The position numbers were made by a program, and so were the translations under genes. A stretch of 24,519 nt of DNA from a virus, in IMG/VR virus record IMGVR_UViG_3300028883_000134, positions 1 to 24,519 of that record. One strand, given 5' to 3'. The notes below the pieces were generated by a model, which was not told where the DNA came from, made no database searches, and saw only the letters and a program-made list of their open reading frames with translations. Below are positions 7,095 through 13,167 of the stretch, piece after piece; position 1 is the stretch's first letter, and every line of letters begins with the position of its first letter.

Positions 7095-7312
7095 TTCAAA
7101 TCCTCCTCTGTGATGTTGAATCTTTCCATCCATCTTAATGTTTCATCTGAAGGATGCAAACCATCATATAATAAAATTTCTTTTTTTATCCACTTGATTA
7201 CTTCGGCTTTTAGTTCTGTTGGTTTATTTTCAAAAGAAAAATATAAACCAAAATTATTGAAACACTCCGGACATACTACATTAATCTCCTTTAATGTTTT
7301 TAGTTCCACCAT
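7091..7312 (-). CDS. ELKTLKE-head / FNITEEDLK-tail small protein
   Basis: This 73-residue protein starts MVELKTLKEI, has one CPEC pair (C14, C17), then IKWIKKE, and ends RWMERFNITEEDLK. The same head and tail flank a different middle in the rightward gene at 19248, the head recurs at 21168 and the tail at 21586. The tail DNA carries GAGGAGG and the ATGA start of the next gene. A TTTAAATA box at 7337-7344 sits about 26 bases before the ATG, which suggests a leaderless start. No function is known for this mosaic family. Confidence 0.65.
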   Translation of the reverse strand: MVELKTLKEINVVCPECFNNFGLYFSFENKPTELKAEVIKWIKKEILLYDGLHPSDETLRWMERFNITEEDLK

Positions 7313-7336
7313 TTCAATTTTATATAATATATTAAG

Positions 7337-7344
7337 TATTTAAA
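7337..7344 (-). promoter_or_regulatory. TATA box before the 7312 gene
   Basis: TTTAAATA on the minus strand has its centre about 28 bases before the ATG at 7312, compatible with a leaderless transcript that would also carry the tRNA and the RusA-to-TerL genes. Confidence 0.4.
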
Positions 7345-7353
7345 CCTTTATTA

Positions 7354-7812
7354 CTATTCTTTAGTAATAGCCCACTTATATAATTTCCGATCTAAATTAT
7401 TTCTCTCAAGTATCATCTCCTTTTCTCCCTCTAGGATACTATATTTTTTTCTAGCTTTGTTTACATGAACCTTTGTAAAGTCCTGGAGTTTTGATGTAAC
7501 TAAAACTTTAAAATCTTTTTTTAAAATATCTATTACCTCGTTTAGTACTTTTCTATTTACTTTACTTTTTCCCAGAATTTTTTTAGCCAACCACTTTGTT
7601 TGAAAATTACAAAACTCTTCTTTTAGCCATTGATCCAAACGAATATTTTTTCTCTCTGTCTGTTCTTGAAAATAACTTAGTGTCCAATCTACTGGGTCCC
7701 TAATAATTGTAATATATTTTTCTCCTGGCTTATAAGTGATGTGATGCCCTCCAGGAATTCCAGAAACAAGTAATGAGGTTCCCCCTGTTTTAGGGATATG
7801 CAGCAATTTCAT
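7354..7812 (-). CDS. Sulfotransferase family protein
   Basis: This 152-residue protein, started at the ATG at 7812, opens directly with the PAPS-binding loop LLHIPKTGGTS of the HS2ST-like/sulfotransferase-2 family. It continues with GGHHITY and the 3'-phosphate-binding motif TIIRDPVDWTLSYF, and ends with NNLDRKLYKWA, resembling the LDxxLYxxA ending of these enzymes. They move sulfate from PAPS to hydroxyls of sugars or proteins, so possible targets are virion or host surface glycans. It is short for the family, keeping the nucleotide-binding core with a reduced substrate domain. A longer frame from TTG at 7830 is unlikely because that codon lies right next to the TATA box. Confidence 0.85.
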   Translation of the reverse strand: MKLLHIPKTGGTSLLVSGIPGGHHITYKPGEKYITIIRDPVDWTLSYFQEQTERKNIRLDQWLKEEFCNFQTKWLAKKILGKSKVNRKVLNEVIDILKKDFKVLVTSKLQDFTKVHVNKARKKYSILEGEKEMILERNNLDRKLYKWAITKE

Positions 7813-7832
7813 AAAACTAGATGGAACCAAAG

Positions 7833-7840
7833 TTTATAAA
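7833..7840 (-). promoter_or_regulatory. TATA box of the sulfotransferase gene
   Basis: AAATTTATAAAC on the minus strand is centred about 26 bases before the ATG at 7812. This predicts a leaderless message and settles the start codon choice. Confidence 0.6.
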
Positions 7841-7890
7841 TTTTATTCAAAGGGAGGAGTTTGGGGATCCCCTTCCCTTGTTCAATTATT

Positions 7891-7935
7891 TTAGTAACTA
7901 CATACTTATAAACCTTTCTATTTTGTAGTTACTAA
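7891..7935. promoter_or_regulatory. Inverted repeat enclosing a TATA box
   Basis: TTAGTAACTAC (7891-7901) and GTAGTTACTAA (7925-7935) are perfect 11-bp inverted repeats 23 bases apart. Between them is ACTTATAAACC (TTATAAA at 7906-7912), which would start plus-strand transcription near 7935. A dimeric regulator bound to both arms would cover the promoter. Confidence 0.5.
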
Positions 7936-8008
7936 TCTCCATAGGAAATAGAGGTTAGGAGTTTCACTGCCGGGCAAAATAAAATATGGACCTTCATTTC
8001 CAGTGGAG
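7932..8008 (+). ncRNA. Candidate short structured RNA
   Basis: Starting at the transcription start predicted from the TATA box at 7906, two hairpins follow in series: CTAATCTC/GAGGTTAG (7932-7939 with 7951-7958) and TTTCACTG/CAGTGGAG (7962-7969 with 8001-8008, with wobbles). The stretch is less AT-rich than its surroundings and has no credible frame. It could be a small RNA or the leader of the rightward operon. Confidence 0.3.
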
Positions 8009-8450
8009 CTCTCATTACACTTTATATTTTATATAACTTTTAACAATTTAAAAAAGTTCTACCTATGGACAAACAAATTTACCGTCTTTTACTAGTGCCA
8101 ATCCCTATATACACTTCAAATTAATATCCTATTATACTAACTATCTATATTATACAACTATAATTATAGATCAAACTTTACATCTATATAAATTAATCTC
8201 CACATTACCAATATCCAATAATAAATACTAATGTACTCTTATGTAACTTAACTATTATATGTTATTATCTTCGGTGATTATAAGAAATGGTAAATAAGTT
8301 TATTATAAAATATAAATAAAATAGGTAATAAATTTTATTATTGTATAAGAATATATATTTTATAATATCTATATTTTTATATTTTTATATTTTGTTACTA
8401 TTATATAATTATAAATATATATATTTTTATATTTCTTAATAATAGATACA

Positions 8451-8475
8451 TTTATAAAGGAAGTATTCCTTTATA
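8451..8475 (+). promoter_or_regulatory. TATA box overlapped by an inverted-repeat operator
   Basis: ACATTTATAAAGG provides the TATA box TTTATAAA (8451-8458), predicting a start near 8480. TATAAAGGAA (8453-8462) and TTCCTTTATA (8466-8475) form a 10-bp inverted repeat with a three-base spacer directly over the box, a likely repressor site for the rightward operon. The same TTTATAAAGG core recurs at 12921 and 18400. Confidence 0.55.
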
Positions 8476-8506
8476 GAATATCTAAATAATAAGGTTAATA
8501 AGAAAG

Positions 8507-8794
8507 ATGACAACAACACAACAAAACACACGGAACACGGAAACAGAAACAGAAACAGAAACAGAAACAGAAACAGAAACAGAAAAAGAAACGGAAAAAA
8601 TAAAAAAGCAAGAAAAAGTTATGGATGCAATCCAAGAATTAGATTGGTCTGATAACAACATTCCAGAGGTAATGGAAGGTTTTTTTAACAATCCTCTAGA
8701 AGCAGTAGAAAAAGCACAAGGAGAGATGTCAGAAGGACACATAAACCAGCTTTTTGAGTTACTTGGATGTCAAGAAGATGATGGAGATGAGTAA
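8507..8794 (+). CDS. Acidic protein with Thr-Glu microsatellite, first rightward gene
   Basis: This 95-residue protein is the first after the rightward promoter (leader about 27 bases). Residues 11-26 are eight Thr-Glu pairs encoded by a hexanucleotide repeat, then comes a Lys/Glu linker, then a folded-looking acidic domain (VMDAIQELDWSDNNIPEVME to the end, closing EDDGDE). The net charge is strongly negative. As the first gene of an early-type operon it could be a regulator or inhibitor, but no family is recognised. Confidence 0.65.
   Translation: MTTTQQNTRNTETETETETETETETEKETEKIKKQEKVMDAIQELDWSDNNIPEVMEGFFNNPLEAVEKAQGEMSEGHINQLFELLGCQEDDGDE
8537..8584 (+). repeat. Hexanucleotide tandem repeat (GAAACA type), 8 units
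   Basis: Eight Thr-Glu codon pairs (ACG/ACA GAA) lie in tandem inside the 8507 gene, the first with ACG. Being a multiple of three, changes in copy number would lengthen or shorten the dipeptide run without breaking the frame. Confidence 0.9.
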
Positions 8795-9002
8795 AATAGC
8801 AAGACAAAAAGCACACATAAAAATGAAAATAAAAACAGAAATTAAAACAGAAATTAAAGATAATAATAATAAGTTTATCTGTTGTAGTATTGATTTTATT
8901 AAGTCCTATTGTAATAATATAGAAGATTTAAGGAACTTGCAAAATGCAGTAAATAAATTTAATTCAAATGTAATTAAAAAGGGGTATTTAGAGAATAAAT
9001 AA
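8787..9002 (+). CDS. Small basic protein (unknown)
   Basis: This is a 71-residue protein if started at the ATG at 8787, which overlaps the upstream stop as ATGAGTAA. Other in-frame ATGs lie at 8778 and 8781. It begins MSKIARQKAHIK, has a repeated KTEIKTEIK segment and then a helical part with two Cys (FICCSIDFIKSYCNN) and NLQNAVNKFNSN. It is translationally coupled to the acidic protein before it, and the opposite charges of the pair are suggestive. No family is recognised. Confidence 0.55.
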   Translation: MSKIARQKAHIKMKIKTEIKTEIKDNNNKFICCSIDFIKSYCNNIEDLRNLQNAVNKFNSNVIKKGYLENK

Positions 9003-9025
9003 GTTTATAATCTCTTTTCAAACCG

Positions 9026-9148
9026 AACAGGAGTTTTAAAACTCCTGTTTATACTCAAAAAAAAAGGCAGATTTTTAAGGTTTTGCTGTCATGTCATAAA
9101 CTAAAACCTTCACAATCACACAAAAAGATTAAGTTTCTTAATCTGTGA
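9026..9148 (+). ncRNA. Hairpin cluster after the first rightward genes (terminator or small RNA)
   Basis: Three hairpins follow one another: a perfect 24-base palindrome 9026-9049 (arms AACAGGAGTTTT and its complement); AAGGTTTT/AAAACCTT (9077-9084 with 9103-9110); and AGATTAAG-TTT-CTTAATCT (9126-9144) enclosed by TCAC/GTGA. There is no credible frame. The first hairpin is followed by only a short T-run, so it may act as terminator, operator or 3' end of a small RNA. Confidence 0.4.
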
Positions 9149-9195
9149 CAAAATAAAAGGTTATTGGCTCACCATTAAGAAGTCAAAAGAACAAA

Positions 9196-9330
9196 ATGAA
9201 GAAAAAATATAAACTATGTAAGTTTAACTTACTTAGAAAAATAGAATTAAATAAAATGGAGTTAAGCAAAAATAATAATTATGCTATTATGGATTTATTA
9301 CCTAATGTAGAATTAAAGATTATAGCATAA
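9196..9330 (+). CDS. Possible 44-residue basic protein
   Basis: An ATG at 9196 opens 44 codons beginning MKKKYKLCKFNLLRKIELNK and ending LLPNVELKIIA. It sits between the hairpin cluster and the next gene, with 12 bases to the next ATG. Codon use matches its neighbours (AT-rich third positions). There is no recognisable family and no strong Shine-Dalgarno site, so its reality is uncertain. Confidence 0.4.
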   Translation: MKKKYKLCKFNLLRKIELNKMELSKNNNYAIMDLLPNVELKIIA

Positions 9331-9342
9331 GCAGTTTATAAA

Positions 9343-9519
9343 ATGATGACTAAAAAACACTTTATAAAAATAGCAAAATTAATCAAAGAAAATACTATAA
9401 AAGGACAAATAAACCTTATAAATAGTAATTTTTTAAGCGATTTATGCGAGTTTTTTAAACAAGAAAATCCTTTATTTGATAGAAATAGATTTAAAAACTC
9501 AACAGAGGTTTTAAAATGA
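9343..9519 (+). CDS. Small phage-type protein (MTKKHF...NPLFDRNRF family)
   Basis: This 58-residue protein begins MMTKKHFIKIAKLIKEN and contains LCEFFKQENPLFDRNRF. That pattern (MTKxxFxxIAxxIKE, then FxxxNPxFDRxRF) I associate with a small protein common in phages of many hosts and of unknown function. The two adjacent ATGs leave the exact start open. Its end, TEVLK-stop, is the GAGGTTTTAAAATGA junction, which overlaps the next ATG at 9516. Confidence 0.7.
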   Translation: MMTKKHFIKIAKLIKENTIKGQINLINSNFLSDLCEFFKQENPLFDRNRFKNSTEVLK

Positions 9520-9659
9520 AAAAACAAAAACTAACAAAACAACAAAGAAAAAAATTAGCTTTGAATGAATTTGTGAAAGTTCAAGAATTAGTTTTGAAGG
9601 AAGGTAGGAAAGCTAGAGAATTAACTTTGAAGAAATATCAAGAAGAATGTAAAAGATAG
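9516..9659 (+). pseudogene. KKQK-family gene truncated by a one-base deletion
   Basis: The frame starts MKKQKLTKQQRKKLALNEF, carries three degenerate 11-residue units and reaches YQEECK, then stops. Other family members read TGTAAAAAGATAGATTTAGAGG at this point, whereas this copy has one A fewer in the run, turning CKKIDLEEDLK into CKR-stop. The lost tail DNA (GAGGAGGATTTGAAATGA, ending at 9682) is still present and still carries the Shine-Dalgarno site of the next gene. The copy also lacks most YEKV motifs, suggesting decay. Confidence 0.75.
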
Positions 9660-9678
9660 ATTTAGAGGAGGATTTGAA

Positions 9679-9942
9679 ATGAAAACAAAAGAACAAAGAA
9701 AAAATTTAGCTTGGGAGAAATATAAGGAAGAATGTAAAAAGATAGATTTAGAGGAAATTCCAAAGATAATTGAATATAATGGAAGAAAGTATAAATTAAT
9801 TGAGGATGAGAAAATGAGAGAAAAATTAAGATGCCTTTTAAGATGTAGAGATGGGATTTGTGATGATGAGTTATGCAGATTAATTGCTAAAGAGTTTAAT
9901 TTTGAAATAAAGAAAAAAGAGGAGAGTGAGAAACAAAAATGA
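9679..9942 (+). CDS. KKQK-family protein with Cys-rich tail, minimal repeat
   Basis: This 87-residue protein has a shortened head (MKTKEQRKNLAWEKYKEEC) with essentially one repeat unit, the family segment IPKIIEYNGRKYKLIE, then an extra domain with LRCLLRCRDGICDDELCRL (five Cys in 18 residues, possible metal site) and the tail KKKEESEKQK. From KYKEECKKID onward it is nearly identical, also in DNA, to part of the gene at 18429. The start overlaps the former end of the broken 9516 copy. The function is unknown. Confidence 0.75.
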   Translation: MKTKEQRKNLAWEKYKEECKKIDLEEIPKIIEYNGRKYKLIEDEKMREKLRCLLRCRDGICDDELCRLIAKEFNFEIKKKEESEKQK

Positions 9943-10793
9943 AAACAAAAGAAATAATAAACAACACTATTAAAGCAATTTTAGAAAATCTTTCAGATAA
10001 ATTAAAGGAAATTGAAACAGAACAAGAGGTTTATTTTTGGGATATAATACACAAAGAAATAGATACAAATACACCCCAAGATAATAAAACAGCTTTTAAT
10101 CTTATAGAAGATACAGGGCTTTTAGAATATGCTGACAAGGATTTAATTGATAATTCAAACCTAAATAGGCAATTGGTGACAAGTGCTTATTGTTGTTTAG
10201 AAGAAGCTATTCTGGGCGAAGATTTTTTCCAAGAATTACAGACAGATTTAAACAACGGAGTAATAAATAAGAAAAAAGCAACAGAGATTTTAAATAAAAT
10301 AGAAGAATACAAAAAAGAAAAAGGATTTAATAAACCATTCAATAAAAGAGTTATTTATGAAGATGATTCAAATCAAGTATTTTTAAAATTAGATTTTGAT
10401 TTTAATTCTTCTGATTTTGAGGAATTTATAAAAAATGGTTATTTGAAAAAAGAACAATTAATAAATTTATCTGATGGAATTAAAATATTAACTTCTAATA
10501 AATCAATAAATCAAAATGCTATGGTTTTAACAAAGAAAAAGAAAGGATTGATAAGATTTTATTTAATGGAAAAAGACAAAGAAATAGACATAAGAAACCT
10601 TTTAAAATTGGATTGTATAAGTAAAAAAACAGGGTTTAATTTATCTCCAAGTGCTTATATAGAACTGACAACAAAACAATACGAAGCAGAAAAACCAAAT
10701 AAACCTTATTTATTTTATTTTAAAGATAAAAATATTTTTTTAGAAACTATGGTTAAGATTTCTCAAAAATTAACAAAAAGGAGTTTAAAATGA
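9939..10793 (+). CDS. Unknown 284-residue protein
   Basis: This is one of the larger rightward proteins. The N-terminal 140 residues look helical (TIKAILENLSDKLKEIETEQ, and AYCCLEEAILGEDFFQELQ, then a KKKATEILNKIEEYKKEKG linker). The C-terminal half looks mixed alpha/beta with VFLKLDFDFNSSDFEEFIKN and GLIRFYLMEKDKEIDIRNL. There are no membrane segments and no motif I recognise. The start overlaps the preceding stop (ATGA), and the end is another TTTAAAATGA junction. A DNA-metabolism or host-takeover role is possible but unsupported. Confidence 0.75.
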   Translation: MKTKEIINNTIKAILENLSDKLKEIETEQEVYFWDIIHKEIDTNTPQDNKTAFNLIEDTGLLEYADKDLIDNSNLNRQLVTSAYCCLEEAILGEDFFQELQTDLNNGVINKKKATEILNKIEEYKKEKGFNKPFNKRVIYEDDSNQVFLKLDFDFNSSDFEEFIKNGYLKKEQLINLSDGIKILTSNKSINQNAMVLTKKKKGLIRFYLMEKDKEIDIRNLLKLDCISKKTGFNLSPSAYIELTTKQYEAEKPNKPYLFYFKDKNIFLETMVKISQKLTKRSLK

Positions 10794-10969
10794 GTATAAG
10801 AGTTAAAAAGATATTGAAAGATTACTATAATTTTAAATATAATAGATTTGAAAATGTTGAAATTGATTTAATGAATTTAGATAAACAAGAATTAGTAAAT
10901 TTTATATTAGAAGCGCAAAGTAGGAGAGATTTAAATTTATTGGGAATTTATGAAGATGAAAGCGAATAG
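10790..10969 (+). CDS. Small protein (unknown), 59 residues
   Basis: It begins MSIRVKKILKDYYNFKY at an ATG that overlaps the upstream stop. The rest is helical and acidic (LDKQELVNFILEAQSRRDLN, ending YEDESE). Codon use is like the neighbours and the ATGA coupling supports translation. No family is recognised. Confidence 0.6.
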   Translation: MSIRVKKILKDYYNFKYNRFENVEIDLMNLDKQELVNFILEAQSRRDLNLLGIYEDESE

Positions 10970-11030
10970 TTTAAGAAAAGTAATTTTAGATAAAGATTTA
11001 AAAGAATATGAAAAGAGGGTTTTAAAATGA
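10956..11030 (+). CDS. Possible 24-residue leader peptide
   Basis: A short frame from the ATG at 10956 overlaps the preceding gene by 14 bases and ends exactly in the GAGGGTTTTAAAATGA junction that starts the next gene. The product (MKANSLRKVILDKDLKEYEK then RVLK) resembles a remnant carrying only a coupling tail. It may serve just to bring ribosomes to the next start. Confidence 0.35.
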   Translation: MKANSLRKVILDKDLKEYEKRVLK

Positions 11031-11596
11031 GTTATGAAATAGTCACAGGCATTAAAATAAATGAACTAAATAAAGAAATTTGGATTAAAGGAAGCAGTAA
11101 TAATGTTTTTCCAAAGAATTTTAATTGGTGGAAAGCACCTATTTTAAGTAATATTTTAAAGGAAAAAGGAAAGCAAGAAGCAGAAATAGAAATTTTAAAA
11201 GCTTATGAGGGTGGAGAATTTCAGGCAGGAGTAAAAAATAAATACTATAAAGCACTAAGGGTTTTATATTATGTTTATGGAGAAGAATATAAAAATTTTA
11301 ATTGGAGAAACAACAATTTTAAATATGGAAGTAAAGAATATATAGAATTTGAAGAAAAAAGGAAAAGCCAAGAGTTTAAAGATTTGCTTTTAAAAGCATT
11401 AAACTATAAAATATCTAAAAAAAGATATATAATTGTAAAAAAACCAGATAATTATTATGGAAAAGTTAATTCAACATCTATAAGTTGGAGATATAATAAA
11501 GAAAAAGCAACAAAGTTTTTATTTAAAGAACAAGCAGAAGAAAACATATATGATTCTTTAAAAGGTTGTTGTGAAGTGCAAGAGGTTTTAAAATGA
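11027..11596 (+). CDS. Conserved phage-type protein of unknown function, 189 residues
   Basis: It begins MSYEIVTGIKINELNKEIWI and shows WIKGSSNNVFPKNFNWW, then a helical block (LSNILKEKGKQEAEIEILKA) with EGGEFQAGVKNKYYKALRVL. I associate this pattern with a family of uncharacterised phage proteins. The C-terminal third has a beta strand region (KRYIIVKKPDNYYGKV) and ends QEVLK-stop, from the recurrent coupling junction. It is coupled on both sides by ATGA overlaps. Confidence 0.72.
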   Translation: MSYEIVTGIKINELNKEIWIKGSSNNVFPKNFNWWKAPILSNILKEKGKQEAEIEILKAYEGGEFQAGVKNKYYKALRVLYYVYGEEYKNFNWRNNNFKYGSKEYIEFEEKRKSQEFKDLLLKALNYKISKKRYIIVKKPDNYYGKVNSTSISWRYNKEKATKFLFKEQAEENIYDSLKGCCEVQEVLK

Positions 11597-11808
11597 AAGA
11601 AGAAAAATTTTTAAAGAAGTTAAGAAAAATGATGCCTGATTTAGTTTATAGTGATTCTTTATTAGATAGTGAAAGTATAGAAATTCCAATTTATTTTTGT
11701 TTAGATGATAAAGATAATGTTAAAATTGATTTTGAAGTTATGCGAGAGGAATTTAATCAAAAACTTAAAAGGATTTCTTTAGAATTTAAACAAGAGGAGA
11801 ATTATTAA
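11593..11808 (+). CDS. Small unknown protein, 71 residues
   Basis: It begins MKEEKFLKKLRKMMPDLVYS, has an acidic middle, a beta-like segment (IPIYFCLDDKDNVKIDFEVM) and a helical end (MREEFNQKLKRISLEFKQEE). The start overlaps the preceding stop. The end lies one base before the next gene, with GAGGAG in the last codons serving as its Shine-Dalgarno site. The function is unknown. Confidence 0.65.
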   Translation: MKEEKFLKKLRKMMPDLVYSDSLLDSESIEIPIYFCLDDKDNVKIDFEVMREEFNQKLKRISLEFKQEENY

Positions 11809-11809
11809 A

Positions 11810-12004
11810 ATGGGACATATAGCAGAACAATTTTTTAATGAAACAGAATGTCCTTATTGTAATGGGAGAAAATTAAAAGCAATTATAACAAAAACAGATT
11901 TGGCTTATTGTGATAATGGAGAGTTTTGGATTGATGAAATGGAATCTGATTTTGATGAAGATGTTAAAGTTTTTTGTTGTGATTGTGAAAAGGAGATAAA
12001 ATGA
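11810..12004 (+). CDS. Small zinc-ribbon protein
   Basis: This 64-residue protein has CPYC (C14, C17) near the start and CCDC (C56, C57, C59) near the end, with acidic and aromatic residues between (CDNGEFWIDEMESDF). This gives a likely two-knuckle zinc ribbon. Such small ribbons bind nucleic acid or act as adaptors in viruses. The last codons (GAAAAGGAGATAAAATGA) supply the Shine-Dalgarno site and overlapping start for the next gene. Confidence 0.68.
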   Translation: MGHIAEQFFNETECPYCNGRKLKAIITKTDLAYCDNGEFWIDEMESDFDEDVKVFCCDCEKEIK

Positions 12005-12234
12005 AAAAAATACATAAACAAAAAGATACAGAAGAATTTATAAATATGTTGATAGAAACTTTTAGAGATAAAACTTCTTGTGGAATACAATATAATAATT
12101 CTCCGTGTAATACTTGTTTTCATAATATAGATGCTGATTTTAATCATATTTGTTGGTTAATTTTACTTTATTTGAGAGGAGATTATAATAAAGAGGAAAT
12201 AATTAAATCTATAAGAGAGGAATTGTTAAAATGA
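12001..12234 (+). CDS. Cys-containing phage-type protein (NSPCNTCFHN motif)
   Basis: In this 77-residue protein, residues about 28-60 read CGIQYNNSPCNTCFHNIDAD and then FNHICWLILLYLRGDY. The CNTC pair with a further Cys and the WLILLxLRGDY helix form a recognisable pattern of small uncharacterised phage proteins, possibly metal-binding. The last helix KEEIIKSIREELLK ends in the coupling junction. The function is unknown. Confidence 0.68.
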   Translation: MKKIHKQKDTEEFINMLIETFRDKTSCGIQYNNSPCNTCFHNIDADFNHICWLILLYLRGDYNKEEIIKSIREELLK

Positions 12235-12545
12235 TAATAACTTTAAAGGGAAATTCTTTTTATATAAACAATATACAGATAAATGAAGATATTTTTAATT
12301 TTGAAAAAGTCGGTTATATTATAAAAGATAGAGAACAATTAATTGAAGATTTATGTATGTGGATTAGTGAAAGTAACAACGAAACAGATAAAACTCTTAT
12401 GAAAATAGATTTAAATTATCTTATGAATTTAAAAGATGAATTTGTTTTCTCTTCAATAAATACAAATGAATACATAGCTAAAAGTGATAATTTAAAAGAT
12501 TTTAATGATATTTGTAAGGAGATAATTAAAATTAATAAACTTTAA
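12231..12545 (+). CDS. Unknown 104-residue protein
   Basis: It begins MIITLKGNSFYINNIQINED, probably a beta hairpin, followed by a helical part (REQLIEDLCMWISESNNETD) and LNYLMNLKDEFVFSSINTNE. It is acidic, has no membrane segment and no recognised family. The start overlaps the upstream stop by four bases and the next start is one base after its stop. Confidence 0.65.
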   Translation: MIITLKGNSFYINNIQINEDIFNFEKVGYIIKDREQLIEDLCMWISESNNETDKTLMKIDLNYLMNLKDEFVFSSINTNEYIAKSDNLKDFNDICKEIIKINKL

Positions 12546-12546
12546 A

Positions 12547-12741
12547 ATGAAATTTAAAGTAATAAGTAGAGATCTTAGAAGTGAATCTTATTTTGAGGTT
12601 TTTGATTTAGAAGCTGAAAATGAAGAAAAAGCTTGGGAAATTATAAATGAAGAAATTTTAAGTAGTTATTCTCAAGTGTGGCTTTTAAGTGTTGAAGCAT
12701 TTGAGAGATTTAAAAAGGTAATAGCAAAAGGCAGTAAATAA
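12547..12741 (+). CDS. Small phage-type protein (EAENEEKAWEIINEE pattern)
   Basis: This 64-residue protein has the strand MKFKVISRDLRSESYFEVFD, a helix EAENEEKAWEIINEEILS and the segment SQVWLLSVEAFERFKKVI. That strand-helix-strand layout is met in many short phage proteins of unknown function. It is coupled to its neighbours with 1-base spacing on both sides. Confidence 0.65.
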   Translation: MKFKVISRDLRSESYFEVFDLEAENEEKAWEIINEEILSSYSQVWLLSVEAFERFKKVIAKGSK

Positions 12742-12742
12742 A

Positions 12743-12907
12743 ATGAATAACGAATTTGAAGAACTTTTAAAGAAAAGAAATGAGTTAGGCACTAAATTAG
12801 CAGGGTTAATTGTTGATATGAAACCAAAAAAGCAAACAGAACTTCTTAATTTAGTTAATGAACTTATAAATATAGAAATAGAAATGGAGAAATATTGTAA
12901 CTTATAA
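12743..12907 (+). CDS. Small helical protein, 54 residues
   Basis: An ATG at 12743 opens a frame beginning MNNEFEELLKKRNELGTKLA and ending EIEMEKYCNL. It is a probable two-helix coiled-coil hairpin (hydrophobic i/i+3/i+4 spacing, with a KPKKQ turn). It starts one base after the previous stop and ends just before the next TATA box, so it is the last gene of this operon segment. Confidence 0.55.
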   Translation: MNNEFEELLKKRNELGTKLAGLIVDMKPKKQTELLNLVNELINIEIEMEKYCNL

Positions 12908-12920
12908 ATAAATACAAATA

Positions 12921-12928
12921 TTTATAAA
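12921..12928 (+). promoter_or_regulatory. TATA box of the 12955 operon
   Basis: ATATTTATAAAGGTGTT lies with its TATA centre about 30 bases before the ATG at 12955, giving a nearly leaderless message. The sequence matches the promoter at 18400 over TTTATAAAGGTGTT. Confidence 0.6.
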
Positions 12929-12954
12929 GGTGTTTTATTTATATAATATATAAA

Positions 12955-13167
12955 ATGATAGAACAAAAAAATAAAGAAAATAAAGAAATTAAAAAGATTA
13001 GAATACTTGGAAAAAGTTATCTAAAGAGTTTAAATCATATTGAAACTTATTTAGTTGCTTGTCCTGAATGTGATTCTCTTTTTAATTTAAGTAAAAATAT
13101 TGAGAATGGTAGGATTATTACTTGTCTTGCTTGTAAAAATAAAATTAAATTTATGGAGGATAAATAA
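12955..13167 (+). CDS. Small zinc-ribbon protein
   Basis: This 70-residue protein has a basic N-terminus (MIEQKNKENKEIKKIRILGK) and a C-terminal four-Cys ribbon: CPEC at 36-39 and CLAC at 57-60, with 17 residues between. It is probably a zinc-binding adaptor or nucleic-acid-binding protein. It is the first gene after a clear promoter. The last codons (GGAGGATAA) give a Shine-Dalgarno site for the next gene, whose ATG starts at 13167. Confidence 0.68.
   Translation: MIEQKNKENKEIKKIRILGKSYLKSLNHIETYLVACPECDSLFNLSKNIENGRIITCLACKNKIKFMEDK

Larger units (their letters stand above)
7841..8506. other. Divergent intergenic control region
   Basis: This stretch of 666 bases without a credible gene separates the leftward and rightward halves. 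It holds a GGGGATCCCC palindrome (7863-7872), a TATA box inside an 11-bp inverted repeat (7891-7935), two hairpins just after it (7932-8008), a strongly AT-rich tract without gene-like frames (about 8290-8450) and a TATA box inside a second inverted repeat (8453-8475). Such a switch point is a natural place for early promoters and possibly a replication origin. No iterated initiator-binding repeats could be identified by eye. Confidence 0.5.

Noticed and set aside
6898-7343. Plus-strand frames opposite the small leftward genes
   Set aside because: They are antisense shadows; the leftward frames have Shine-Dalgarno sites, ATGA coupling and homologues elsewhere in the window.
7813-7830. TTG start at 7830 for the sulfotransferase
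   Set aside because: The TATA box at 7833-7840 would place the transcript start downstream of that codon, and the P-loop begins right after the ATG at 7812.
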